Positions 38,832 through 47,653 of a stretch of 64,000 bases of DNA are shown here, in pieces. Made by a program: the position numbers and the translations under genes. The stretch's first letter is position 1. Every line of letters begins with the position of its first letter. Below the pieces are notes generated by a model. It was not told the origin of the DNA, did no database searches, and saw only the letters and a list, made by a program, of their open reading frames with translations. Source of the stretch: Rhizobiales bacterium SYSU XM002 (GTDB lineage: Bacteria; Pseudomonadota; Alphaproteobacteria; Rhizobiales; Beijerinckiaceae); assembly GCA_009846685.1 (NCBI GenBank), contig VWVY01000005.1:124001-188000 (forward strand), written 5' to 3'.

Positions 38832-38916
38832 GAAAGCGCGAGGGTTTCTTTAACCCGCTGTGCTAGCTTGTGGTTGCCGGGGCACCAGCCGCTCGGCAAC
38901 CAAGGCAGGAGGCATC

Positions 38917-39147
38917 ATGGCAAAGGCGCATTTGCTGGCAGCGCTGTTCGCGCGTTTCGGCGTCTCGCTCACGCCGGAAGAGGCGCGCGCCGAGGATGGC
39001 AACCCGCCGCGCGACGCGATCACCATGCTGCTCGCCAACCGCGAGATCGCCGCGCGTTTCGATGCCGCGCATGGTCGCCCGCCCAACGATGACGACATCG
39101 AGGAACTGCTCGATATCTACCTCGTGCTCAAGTCTCGCGATACGTGA
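38917..39147 (+). CDS. 76-residue protein resembling the cap domain of phosphonoacetaldehyde hydrolase
   Basis: A short gene with an ideal AGGAGG site seven bases before its ATG. The product ([18 protein letters not shown], then [30 protein letters not shown]) lines up with the helical cap of phosphonoacetaldehyde hydrolase PhnX, where the corresponding text is a GV-x-x-T-x-EEAR stretch, an RIA-x-EW helix and a PTEADI helix. The HAD core before and after the cap is absent. The Schiff-base lysine of PhnX (about five to seven residues after EEAR) is not matched: the region reads [10 protein letters not shown]. It could be a free-standing conserved protein or a remnant. It lies 57 bases before hisS. 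The comparison is from memory of PhnX. Confidence 0.7.
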   Translation: MAKAHLLAALFARFGVSLTPEEARAEDGNPPRDAITMLLANREIAARFDAAHGRPPNDDDIEELLDIYLVLKSRDT

Positions 39148-39203
39148 CAAGCGTCGGGCCAACGGCTAAAGGCGGGCGAACGCCTTCAGGCCGAGAGACC
39201 CCG

Positions 39204-40721
39204 ATGACCGAGACGAAACCCGCCCGAACCGAGGCGCGCCGCCCGCGCGGCCTTCAGGACCGCAACGCCGCCGATATCGCCGCGACCGAGGCGATGATGG
39301 CAACGATCCGCGAAGTCTATCACCGCTACGGGTTCGATGCGGTGGAAACGCCCTTCCTCGAATACACGGATGCGCTCGGCAAGTTCCTGCCGGATCAGGA
39401 TCGGCCCAACGCCGGCGTGTTCTCGCTCAGGGACGACGACGAGCAGTGGATGAGCCTGCGCTACGATCTCACTGCCCCGCTCGCGCGCTATTGCGCGGAA
39501 AACTGGCAGAACCTGCCCAAGCCGTATCGGAGCTATCGCGCGGGATGGGTGTTCCGCAACGAGAAGCCGGGGCCGGGCCGCTTCCGTCAGTTCATGCAGT
39601 TCGACGCCGATACGGTGGGTTCGCCTTCCGTCGCCGCCGACGCCGAAATCTGCATGATGGCGGCGGATACGCTGGAAGCCTTGGGTATTCCGCGCGGCAG
39701 CTACGTCATCAAGGTCAACAACCGCAAGATTCTCGACGGCGTGATGGAAGCCATCGGCCTAGGCGGCGAGGAAAACGCCGTGCGTCGGCTGATCGTGCTC
39801 CGGGCGATTGATAAGCTGGATAAATTTTCGGCGGAGGAAGTTCGGAAGCTGCTTGGACCAGGCCGGCTCGACGAAAGCGGAGATTTCACAAAGGGCGCGG
39901 GACTTACGGGTGAACAGTCGGACATTGTAATGTTTACAATGGCTCGTGAGGCGCACGGCTCCGAAGATACAACTGCGGTCGAGGTTATCCCGGCATTTCA
40001 GGTTGCGGGAATCTCAACCAGCGACATGCCGCAGACATTTCATGATGGCGTGTCCGAATTGGGAGTCATACAACATCTTTGTCGAGCTGCCGGCTACGGC
40101 CCGGATCGCATCCGCATCGATCCCTCCGTCGTCCGCGGCCTCGAATATTACACCGGCCCTGTCTATGAGGCCGAGTTGCTGTTCGAGGTGAAGGACGAGG
40201 AGGGTCGCCCCGTGCGGTTCGGCTCGGTCGGCGGCGGCGGGCGCTATGATGGCCTCGTCTCGCGCTTTCTCGACGAACCCGTCCCCGCGACCGGCTTTTC
40301 GATCGGCGTTTCGCGCCTGCTGGCCGCTCTGCAGGCGCTCGGCAAGGTCTCGACCGAAGCCCCAGAAGGCCCGGTGATCGTGCTGGCGATGGATAAAACA
40401 CCCGAGGCGATGGCGAGCTATCAGAAGATCGTCGCGGACCTGAGGAATGCTGGCATCCGCGCCGAACTCTATCTTGGTTCGGCCGGCATGAAGGCGCAGA
40501 TGAAATACGCCGACCGCCGCAATTCCCGCGTCGCAATCATTCAGGGCTCCAACGAGCGCGAGAAGGGCGAGGTGCAGGTGAAGGACCTCGTCCTCGGCGC
40601 TACGCTGACCTCGATCAAGGATCGCGAGGAATACCTCAGGCAGCAGGCCGAGGCGCAGTTTGCGGTGCCGGTTTCCGGCGTCGTCGAGGCTGTGCGCAAG
40701 GTGCTCGCCAAGCATCGCTGA
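39204..40721 (+). CDS. hisS: Histidyl-tRNA synthetase
   Basis: Class II tRNA synthetase of 505 residues. Motif 2 is [20 protein letters not shown], the histidine-binding signature is [15 protein letters not shown], and motif 3 [13 protein letters not shown]. The start [19 protein letters not shown] at 39204 follows GAGAG; a longer in-frame reading from 39144 overlaps the small gene. Bases about 39810-40082 (residues about 203-293) have markedly lower G+C and different codon choice than the rest, though the frame and motifs are intact. hisZ, a diverged relative, follows after 97 bases. Confidence 0.96.
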   Translation: MTETKPARTEARRPRGLQDRNAADIAATEAMMATIREVYHRYGFDAVETPFLEYTDALGKFLPDQDRPNAGVFSLRDDDEQWMSLRYDLTAPLARYCAENWQNLPKPYRSYRAGWVFRNEKPGPGRFRQFMQFDADTVGSPSVAADAEICMMAADTLEALGIPRGSYVIKVNNRKILDGVMEAIGLGGEENAVRRLIVLRAIDKLDKFSAEEVRKLLGPGRLDESGDFTKGAGLTGEQSDIVMFTMAREAHGSEDTTAVEVIPAFQVAGISTSDMPQTFHDGVSELGVIQHLCRAAGYGPDRIRIDPSVVRGLEYYTGPVYEAELLFEVKDEEGRPVRFGSVGGGGRYDGLVSRFLDEPVPATGFSIGVSRLLAALQALGKVSTEAPEGPVIVLAMDKTPEAMASYQKIVADLRNAGIRAELYLGSAGMKAQMKYADRRNSRVAIIQGSNEREKGEVQVKDLVLGATLTSIKDREEYLRQQAEAQFAVPVSGVVEAVRKVLAKHR

Positions 40722-40818
40722 GCACTAAACCATTAATCCCGAATCGGCTTTCCCCTCGCGCTTTCGCGCGCGGAGTGGTATCGGCTGGCCCTACAATGCC
40801 GGGAGTATCGAGGCGAAA

Positions 40819-41976
40819 ATGAGCGAAAGAAGCAGCAAGGCGGCGCAGGCGCGCGCCACGGGTGCGGCGGCGGACGGGGCAGACCTCGTCACACGTTTCA
40901 TGCGCGCCGGCTTCCATCGTGCCGATGTTCCTGTGCTTCAGCCCGCCGATCCGTTTCTCGAACTCTCGGGCGAGGACATCCGCCGCCGGCTGTTCGTTAC
41001 CTCGGACGAGGAGGGGGCGGAGCTTTGCCTGCGGCCGGAATTCACCATTCCTGCGGCACTGGAGTATCTCAAGGCCGGTGTTGTCGGCCGGCGGATCGAT
41101 CAGGTCTATTGCGGGCCGGTATTCCGCCATCGCCCCGGCGAGAGCGGCGAGTTCGTGCAGGTGAGCCTCGAATCCATCGGTCGGACCGACCGCGAGGCGG
41201 CGGATGCCGATATCCTCGCGGAGAGCTATCACGCCGTGGCGGAAATCGCGGGTGGCGAGGCGCTGGCGATCAACATCGGCGATCTCGGCCTGTTCTCGGC
41301 GCTGCTCGAAGCACTTGCAATCGATGCTGCGACCCGCCGCCGTCTCGCGCTGGCGCTTGGCGAAGGGCGCATCGACGCGCTCATCGATCCGGCGAAAATC
41401 GAGGCCCGCAAGGCCGAGCCACGAGGGCTCGCGCGCTATTCCGGCGTACTTGATGCCCTCAAGGGCGCGGACCCTGATGAAGCCAAGGCCTTCGTCAAGG
41501 ATCTCCTGTCGATGGCTGGGATCACCGCGACCGGCGGGCGCACCGCCGAGGATATCGCCGGCCGCTTCCTCAAGCGCGCCCATGAGGAGAGCGAGGCGCT
41601 TGACAGCGCGCAGGCCGCAATCCTCAAGCGTTTTCTGGGCATTGCCGGTGATCCTGACGAGGTCGCTGCTGCGCTGCGGGCGCTCGCGGGCGAAGCTTCC
41701 CTTGATCTTGGTGCAGCGATTGACCGTTTCGAGGAGCGCACCGGCTTCTTGGATGCACGTGGGCTACCGCTCGCGCGGATGAAGGCCTCGGCGGGGTTCG
41801 CCCGCAACATGGATTATTATTCCGGTTTCGTGTTCGACATCCGGCGGGCAGCCGATCCGGTGCGGCCGCTCGTCGGCGGCGGGCGCTATGATCGCCTGTT
41901 CGAACGCCTCGGGCGTGAGGTGCCGGGGATCGGCGCCGCGATCTGGGTCGATCGCCTGATGGGGAACAACGCATGA
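40819..41976 (+). CDS. hisZ: ATP phosphoribosyltransferase regulatory subunit HisZ
   Basis: A HisRS paralogue without aminoacylation function that activates and confers histidine feedback on HisG. The 385 residues keep class II core features (LRPEFTIPAALEYL, VYCGPVFRHRPGESGEF, GGGRYDRLFERLG) but lack the histidyl-tRNA synthetase C-terminal anticodon domain. Its stop overlaps the hisG ATG (ATGA), consistent with a fixed HisZ-HisG ratio. Confidence 0.94.
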   Translation: MSERSSKAAQARATGAAADGADLVTRFMRAGFHRADVPVLQPADPFLELSGEDIRRRLFVTSDEEGAELCLRPEFTIPAALEYLKAGVVGRRIDQVYCGPVFRHRPGESGEFVQVSLESIGRTDREAADADILAESYHAVAEIAGGEALAINIGDLGLFSALLEALAIDAATRRRLALALGEGRIDALIDPAKIEARKAEPRGLARYSGVLDALKGADPDEAKAFVKDLLSMAGITATGGRTAEDIAGRFLKRAHEESEALDSAQAAILKRFLGIAGDPDEVAAALRALAGEASLDLGAAIDRFEERTGFLDARGLPLARMKASAGFARNMDYYSGFVFDIRRAADPVRPLVGGGRYDRLFERLGREVPGIGAAIWVDRLMGNNA

Positions 41977-42974
41977 CGAAGCCCGTCCTCACCATCGGCA
42001 TCCCCTCGAAGGGCCGTTTGCAGGAAAATGCCTTTGCGTTCTTCTCGCGCGCCGGGCTCAACATAATCCAGCCACGCGGTGCGCGCGATTATCGCGGCAC
42101 CGTCAAGGGCGTCGAGGGCATCGAGATCGCGTTTCTTTCCGCCTCCGAGATCGCGGGCGAACTTGCGCGCGGCGCCGTGCACTTCGGCGTCACCGGCGCC
42201 GATCTTATCCATGAGTCGCTTGTCGATCCGGCTTCGAAGGTCGAAATGCTGGCCCCGCTCGGCTTCGGGTACGCGAATGTTGTCGTCGCAGTTCCCGAGG
42301 CCTGGATCGATGTGCACGAGATGGCCGACATCGAAGAGGTCGCGGCTGATTTCCGCCACAAGCAGGCGCGGCGGCTGCGGGTTGCGACCAAATACGTCAA
42401 TCTCACGCGGCGCTTCTTCAAGAAGCACGGCATCGCGGATTATCGCATTGTCGAGAGCCTCGGCGCGACTGAGGGCGCGCCGGCGGCCGGTACGGCAGAT
42501 ATCGTCGTCGACATCACCACAACTGGCTCGACACTCGCCGCCAACGCGCTGAAGGTTCTCGATGACGGCACGATGCTGAAATCGGAAGCGAACCTTGTCG
42601 CCTCGCTCCATGCGGATTGGTCCGACGATGCGCGCGAAATGGCGCGACTCGTTCTCGCGCGCATCCATGCCGAGGAAGAGGCACGCGAGAAGCGCGAGTT
42701 GCGCGCCTATCTCGGCAAGCCGCTGGACGAGGTTTTTCTCGCCTCGCTCGCCGCTGAAGGGGCGGACATCCTCATCAGCGAGGAAAAGCGGCTCGTGCTG
42801 CTTGCCGGCAAATCGGCAGTCGCAGCCATCTCGGACCGGCTGGTGGCCAAGGGCGCGACGCGTGTGCTCGTCAACGCCCCCGATTATGCTTTCGGTGCCG
42901 AGAATCCGCTGAACGACCGGTTGGCCGAGGCGCTGGCGACACGCGCGCCATCCCGCTTCGCCCGCCGCGCCTGA
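41973..42974 (+). CDS. hisG: ATP phosphoribosyltransferase catalytic subunit
   Basis: First enzyme of histidine synthesis, joining ATP and PRPP. The PRPP-binding signature is around ADIVVDITTTGSTLAANAL, and the N-terminus MTKPVLTIGIPSKGRLQE is typical. Short HisG proteins that depend on HisZ are usually about 210-230 residues; this one is 333, with an extra C-terminal segment of about 95 residues (from about 238: LRAYLGKPLDEVFLASLAAE, ISDRLVAKGATRVLVNAPDY) that could be an ACT-like domain. It converges with the ABC transporter gene, three bases away. Confidence 0.94.
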   Translation: MTKPVLTIGIPSKGRLQENAFAFFSRAGLNIIQPRGARDYRGTVKGVEGIEIAFLSASEIAGELARGAVHFGVTGADLIHESLVDPASKVEMLAPLGFGYANVVVAVPEAWIDVHEMADIEEVAADFRHKQARRLRVATKYVNLTRRFFKKHGIADYRIVESLGATEGAPAAGTADIVVDITTTGSTLAANALKVLDDGTMLKSEANLVASLHADWSDDAREMARLVLARIHAEEEAREKRELRAYLGKPLDEVFLASLAAEGADILISEEKRLVLLAGKSAVAAISDRLVAKGATRVLVNAPDYAFGAENPLNDRLAEALATRAPSRFARRA

Positions 42975-42977
42975 GCG

Positions 42978-45089
42978 CTACGCCTTGACCGGCGCGTCTG
43001 CCACCGTGAAAAGGTTGTCCGCGCCCATGCGCATCTCCATGCGCCGGTCGTGGTTGCCGATCAGGCTCGAACGATGGCCGATCGAGACGATGGTCGTCGT
43101 CGGCAATGTCTCACGGATCGCGCGATAGACCCGATCCTCCAGCGGCTCGTCCAGTGCCGAGGTTGACTCATCAAGGAACAGCCAGTCCGGCTTCGCCAGC
43201 AACGCGCGGGCGATGGCGAGGCGTTGCTGTTCGCCGCCGGAGAGAACCTGCGACCAGTTCGCCTCCTCATCGAGGCGATCTACCAGCATCGGCAGGCCGA
43301 CAGCTTCGAGCGCATGGCGGATATCTTCGTCCGGGTGCGTGCCCTCGACCGCGGGATAGTTCACCGCCCCGCGCAGCGTGCCGATCGGGATGTAGGGGCG
43401 CTGCGGCAGCAGCATCACCGAGCCGCCCTCCGGCTGTTCGATCCGCCCCGAACCGAACGGCCAGATGCCGGCAACAGCGCGGAACAGAGTCGATTTACCG
43501 GAACCGGAAGGGCCGACGAGCAAGGTTCGCTCGCCCTTGCGGAAGGAGATATCCGATATGTGGGCGATGGCACGTCCACTGGGCAGGGCCAGCGAGAGTT
43601 CCGGGATGCGGATGTCGGCGCCGGCAAACTCCACCCGTGTGATGTCGGAGGTTTTCTGCAGGGCCTTGGCCCCTTCGATGGAACGATCGAACCCGTTGAG
43701 ACGGTCGACGACGGCCTTGTAGTCGGCGAGGGTCGCGTAACGGTCGATGAAGAAGGAGAGCGCGGCATCGACGCGGGCGAAGGCACCGGCGGTCTGCATC
43801 ATCACGCCGAGCGTCATCTTGCCCGCGAAGAAGAACGGCGCGGTGATCACCAGCGGAATGACGCTGTTGGAGTAGCCATAGAGCCCGGTGAAGGCCGACA
43901 ACCACTTCTGGACACCGATGATGTCCATGTAGTTGCGGACAACGAGCCTAAACCGCTCGAACAGACGCTTCTTTTCCGCGCCCTCGCCCTTGAGTAATGC
44001 GACCGGCTCGTTGAACTCCCGGAGCCGAGCCAGCATGTAGCGGAAATTCGCTTCGTATTTTTCCTGGTCGAAATTCAGGGGAATGAGGCGCCGACCGATG
44101 ATATGCGCGATGAGTGTGCCAACGGCGGCATAGAGCAGCGCGATCCAGAACAGGAAGCCCGGGACGCGGAACTGTTCGCTGGGGAAGGGCAAGGTCGAAG
44201 AAAGCCCCCAAAGGATCACCGAGAAGGAAACCAGCGTCGAGATCTGCGAGATCATCGCGATCGTCAGGGAATAGGTCGTTTCGGTGTATTTGCGGATATC
44301 TTCCTGAATACGTTGATCGGGGTTGTCGACGCCGCCGTTGAATTGCAGGCGGTAATGCGATCCCCCATCGAGCCAGCGGCTTGTCAGGCGCGTCGTCATC
44401 CATTCACGCCAGCGCACCTTGAACACGCCAACCAACACGAATTCGATCAGGTTCGAGAAAAGGAGGGTCGCCACCAGCGGCACCCAGATCTGGAACAACT
44501 GCCGCCAGAACTCGGCCTCGTTCTTGTTCTGGAGTGCGTCGTAGATATCGCGGCTGAACTGGTTATGCCGCACGACGAGGCCGACCTGCCCGAGATTGAT
44601 GAGGATGATGATGCCGAGCAGCACCCAGGCGATCCACTTCTCGCGGGCGGTGATCGACCCGAACGGCCAGATGCGCGTCGTGCCCTTGTCCTCGGTCTCG
44701 AAATAGGGGTCGGCGATCTGGAACACCTCGCGCGTCACGCCGATGCGCGAGAGCAGGATTGCCAGCATGCCGAAGGCGGCGGCAGTGAAGGCCGTCAGTG
44801 GCGGGATAAGCCCGACCCAGGCAAATCCTCCGATGCCGCCCGCCAGCAGGATGGTGATCAATCCGATATACCCGAGCCCGTAGAAGATCACAAAAAACCG
44901 CAGGAAAGCACCGGTGCCGGGCGTCAGGAACATCGCCAGCGCGAAGGCGAGGCCGCCCGCCGCGACATAGACCGGCACGATCGGCGCGGCGCCCGAGAGA
45001 TTGAGCACAAGCGCCAGCGCCGAGATGGACGCAACCACAACGGCGAGAAGCACGGTCGCGGGCATCGAACGCATCGTCATCGCATTCAT
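42978..45089 (-). CDS. SbmA/BacA-like ABC transporter with fused ATPase (BclA/YddA type)
   Basis: A 703-residue half transporter with about eight membrane segments followed by an ATP-binding domain. The membrane part includes ANFRYMLARLREFNEPVALL, a mark of the SbmA/BacA peptide uptake fold (ABC_membrane_2). The ATPase has Walker A GPSGSGKST, signature LSGGEQQRLAIARAL and Walker B DWLFLDESTSALD. Bradyrhizobium BclA, which imports antimicrobial and nodule cysteine-rich peptides, has this combination. An extra pair of membrane helices precedes the core. The ATG at 45089 is chosen; the reading is open to 45176 but those residues are basic and not membrane-like. Confidence 0.85.
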   Translation of the reverse strand: MNAMTMRSMPATVLLAVVVASISALALVLNLSGAAPIVPVYVAAGGLAFALAMFLTPGTGAFLRFFVIFYGLGYIGLITILLAGGIGGFAWVGLIPPLTAFTAAAFGMLAILLSRIGVTREVFQIADPYFETEDKGTTRIWPFGSITAREKWIAWVLLGIIILINLGQVGLVVRHNQFSRDIYDALQNKNEAEFWRQLFQIWVPLVATLLFSNLIEFVLVGVFKVRWREWMTTRLTSRWLDGGSHYRLQFNGGVDNPDQRIQEDIRKYTETTYSLTIAMISQISTLVSFSVILWGLSSTLPFPSEQFRVPGFLFWIALLYAAVGTLIAHIIGRRLIPLNFDQEKYEANFRYMLARLREFNEPVALLKGEGAEKKRLFERFRLVVRNYMDIIGVQKWLSAFTGLYGYSNSVIPLVITAPFFFAGKMTLGVMMQTAGAFARVDAALSFFIDRYATLADYKAVVDRLNGFDRSIEGAKALQKTSDITRVEFAGADIRIPELSLALPSGRAIAHISDISFRKGERTLLVGPSGSGKSTLFRAVAGIWPFGSGRIEQPEGGSVMLLPQRPYIPIGTLRGAVNYPAVEGTHPDEDIRHALEAVGLPMLVDRLDEEANWSQVLSGGEQQRLAIARALLAKPDWLFLDESTSALDEPLEDRVYRAIRETLPTTTIVSIGHRSSLIGNHDRRMEMRMGADNLFTVADAPVKA

Positions 45090-45196
45090 CGGCAGGGAGT
45101 TCCTTCTCGGGCGGCGGTCAGGGTTGTTTCGGGGTTTATCAGGTCCGATTGGGGCGGAATAGCGCTCGCGCGCCATCGTCCCGTGTGAAGCGAGCC

Positions 45197-45703
45197 CTAT
45201 CGCACAGAATTGAACGGGTTACGGTTCTTTTTCTCGGCAATCGGCAACAGCCGGCTGTCTTTCAGGCTGGTCAGCGCGATCGAGGAGCGCACATGCGCGA
45301 CGCTCTCGTGTGGCAGGAACACCTCGTTGAGTAGGTTCGCCAGCGCCGGAAGATCCGCAACGATGACCTTGATGAGGTAATCTGCCTCACCCGTCACCGA
45401 GAAGGCCTCCTGCACCTCGTCGGTGCTCTCGATCAGGCTCTGGAAGCGACGGGAATTGTCGGGCGAATGCGTCGCCAGTGTCACCTGCACAAAGGCCTGC
45501 ACCTTGAGCCCGAGCGCCTCGGGGTCGAGCGCGGCGTGATAGGCACGGATCAGCCCCTCTTCCTCCAGTTGCGTCCGGCGGCGTGAACATTGCGAGGCAG
45601 AGAGACCTACCCGCTCGGCGAGATCATTGTTGGTGAGGCGCGCATCGCGTTGAAGCGCATCGAGAATGCGGAGGTCGAATTGATCCATGCGCGAAACATG
45701 CAT
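45197..45703 (-). CDS. Lrp/AsnC-family transcriptional regulator
   Basis: A 168-residue feast/famine regulator: helix-turn-helix LTNNDLAERVGLSASQCSRR at about 23-42 and a ligand-binding RAM domain (LKVQAFVQVTLATHS, SVTGEADYLIKVIV). The ATG at 45703 is used; a second ATG 15 bases downstream (MDQFDLRILDAL) is where many relatives begin. It is divergent from hpd, so regulation of tyrosine catabolism is likely. A short inverted repeat overlaps its first codon. Confidence 0.92.
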   Translation of the reverse strand: MHVSRMDQFDLRILDALQRDARLTNNDLAERVGLSASQCSRRRTQLEEEGLIRAYHAALDPEALGLKVQAFVQVTLATHSPDNSRRFQSLIESTDEVQEAFSVTGEADYLIKVIVADLPALANLLNEVFLPHESVAHVRSSIALTSLKDSRLLPIAEKKNRNPFNSVR

Positions 45704-45716
45704 TGATTAGGATCAA
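45703..45716. promoter_or_regulatory. Inverted repeat at the lrp-like start, possible Lrp operator
   Basis: TTGAT-TAGG-ATCAA at 45703-45716 is a perfect 5+4+5 inverted repeat next to the ATG of the Lrp-type gene and about 110 bases upstream of hpd. Lrp-type regulators often bind such sites to control themselves and a divergent target; binding here is inference. Confidence 0.4.
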
Positions 45717-45822
45717 AGTGCAAGAAGCGAGCGATCTTCGTCTTATCGGTATTCATTTTGCGCAGTTCGTGCAGTCGTCCCGCGCTATTCTGAAACAAGA
45801 GGAATTGCTCAGGGAGAACAAG

Positions 45823-46938
45823 ATGGGTCCGTTTCCGCATCAGGCGCCGCCGGCGACGATCTCGGCCGACAATCCAGCTGGCACCGACGGCTTCGAGTTC
45901 GTCGAATTCGCGCATCCGAATCCGGAAAAGCTGGCGGTTCTGTTCCAGATGATGGGGTTCCGCCCCGTCGCTCGGCACCGGAAGAAATCGATCTACGTCT
46001 ATCGTCAGGGCGACGTGAACTACATCCTCAACGCCGACCGGGAGAGCTTCGCCGCGCGCTTTGTCGCCGAGCACGGCCCCTGCGCGCCGTCGATGGCCTG
46101 GCGCGTTGTTGATGCGAAGCACGCCTTCGAGCACGCCGTGAAGATGGGTGCCGAGCCCTACGAGGGGCCGGGCAAGGTGTTCGACGTGCCGGCGATCAAG
46201 GGCATCGGCGGTTCGCTCCTTTATTTCGTGGAACGGTATGGCGAGAAGGGCTCGGTCTATTCGAATGACGAGTTCCGCTGGCTCGGCCCCGTCGATCCGA
46301 AGCCCGAGGGGTTCGGCTTCTATTACCTTGACCACCTCACCCACAATGTCTTCCGCGGCAACATGGATAAGTGGTCGGAGTTCTACATCCGCCTGTTCAA
46401 TTTCCGGCAGATCCGGTTCTTCGATATCGAAGGCAAGATGACCGGACTCTACTCGCGCGCATTGACCTCGCCTTGCGGTCGTATCCGCATCCCGATCAAC
46501 GAGAGCGCGGATGAGCACAGCCAGATCGAGGAATACCTCAGGAAATACAAGGGCGAGGGCATCCAGCACATAGCGGTTGCGACCGAGGACATCTACGCCT
46601 CGACCGACAGGCTCGCCGCCAATGGCATCCGCTTCATGCCGGGTCCGCCCCGGACCTACTACGAGATGAGCCGCGAACGCGTGCACGGGCATGAGGAGCC
46701 GCTCGACCGGATGATGCAGCACGGCATCCTGATCGACGGTGAGGGCGTCGTCGGCGGCGGCGAGACCCGCATCCTGCTCCAGATCTTCTCCAAAACCGTG
46801 ATCGGGCCGATCTTCTTCGAGTTCATCCAGCGTAAAGGGGATGACGGCTTCGGTGAGGGCAATTTCCGCGCCCTGTTCGAATCGATCGAGGAAGACCAGA
46901 TCCGGCGCGGTGTGCTGAAGAACGTCGCAGCCGAATGA
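45823..46938 (+). CDS. hpd: 4-Hydroxyphenylpyruvate dioxygenase
   Basis: Non-haem iron enzyme converting 4-hydroxyphenylpyruvate to homogentisate in tyrosine breakdown, 371 residues. The iron ligands are visible: His in YYLDHLTHNV, His in GIQHIAVATEDI and Glu in FFEFIQRKGDDGFGEGNF. The ATG at 45823 has GGGAG seven bases upstream. It is divergent from the Lrp-type regulator and precedes maiA; homogentisate dioxygenase and fumarylacetoacetase, the steps between and after, are not in the window. Confidence 0.96.
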   Translation: MGPFPHQAPPATISADNPAGTDGFEFVEFAHPNPEKLAVLFQMMGFRPVARHRKKSIYVYRQGDVNYILNADRESFAARFVAEHGPCAPSMAWRVVDAKHAFEHAVKMGAEPYEGPGKVFDVPAIKGIGGSLLYFVERYGEKGSVYSNDEFRWLGPVDPKPEGFGFYYLDHLTHNVFRGNMDKWSEFYIRLFNFRQIRFFDIEGKMTGLYSRALTSPCGRIRIPINESADEHSQIEEYLRKYKGEGIQHIAVATEDIYASTDRLAANGIRFMPGPPRTYYEMSRERVHGHEEPLDRMMQHGILIDGEGVVGGGETRILLQIFSKTVIGPIFFEFIQRKGDDGFGEGNFRALFESIEEDQIRRGVLKNVAAE

Positions 46939-47002
46939 GGTTGCTTGACAGGGCAGCGGGCGGGGCCGAACCTCGCCCGTAAGTTTCGCAGGAGATGCTG
47001 CC

Positions 47003-47650
47003 TTGGCCCTGACGCTCTACACCTACTACCGCTCCTCCGCCGCCTACCGCGTGCGGATCGCCCTCAACCTCAAGGGCGTGAGCGCGGAGCACCGCGCGAT
47101 CCATCTTGTGAAAGACGGCGGTCAGCAGAAGTCCGAGGCTTATACGCGGATCAATCCCAACCGCACGGTGCCGGCGCTCGACCTCGGTGATGGCGCCCGG
47201 CCGCTCGTGCAGTCGCTCGCGATCATCGAATACCTTGACGAGACAATCCCCGAGCCGCGCCTTCTACCCGGGGACGCGGCGATGCGCGCCCGCATCCGCG
47301 CGGCGGCGCAGGTCATTGCCTGCGACATCCATCCGGTCAACAATTCCCGCGTCGGCGCCTATCTCAAGGAAAAGCTCGGCCACAGCCAGGACGAGGTCAT
47401 CGCCTGGATGAACCATTGGATGGAAACCGGGCTCGCGGCGTTTCAGGCGCTTTTGCCACCCGGTGGGCGCTATTGCTTTGGCGGCACACTGACGCTGGCC
47501 GATCTCTGCCTCGTGCCGCAGATGTACAACCTCAACCGCTGGGGCGGCTCGACGAAGGGACTCGACCGCCTCGTCACCATCAACGAGGCGTGCCTCGCCC
47601 TGCCGGCGTTCGACGCCGCCCGGCCGGAGAAGCAGCCGGACGCGGAGTGA
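47003..47650 (+). CDS. maiA: Maleylacetoacetate isomerase
   Basis: Zeta-class glutathione S-transferase of 215 residues that isomerises maleylacetoacetate to fumarylacetoacetate in tyrosine degradation. The active-site motif YRSSAAYRVRIALNLKG is at the N-terminus, followed by NPNRTVPALDL and QSLAIIEYLDE. It starts at a TTG (47003) with CAGGAG nine bases before it; no ATG precedes the conserved start. The spacer from hpd contains a CGGGCG/CGCCCG hairpin (46959-46981 region). Confidence 0.93.
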   Translation: MALTLYTYYRSSAAYRVRIALNLKGVSAEHRAIHLVKDGGQQKSEAYTRINPNRTVPALDLGDGARPLVQSLAIIEYLDETIPEPRLLPGDAAMRARIRAAAQVIACDIHPVNNSRVGAYLKEKLGHSQDEVIAWMNHWMETGLAAFQALLPPGGRYCFGGTLTLADLCLVPQMYNLNRWGGSTKGLDRLVTINEACLALPAFDAARPEKQPDAE

Positions 47651-47653
47651 GTG

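Noticed and set aside
38842-38856. GGGTT/AACCC hairpin after the aminotransferase gene
   Set aside because: The T residues are in the loop and none follow the stem, so it is not a convincing terminator.
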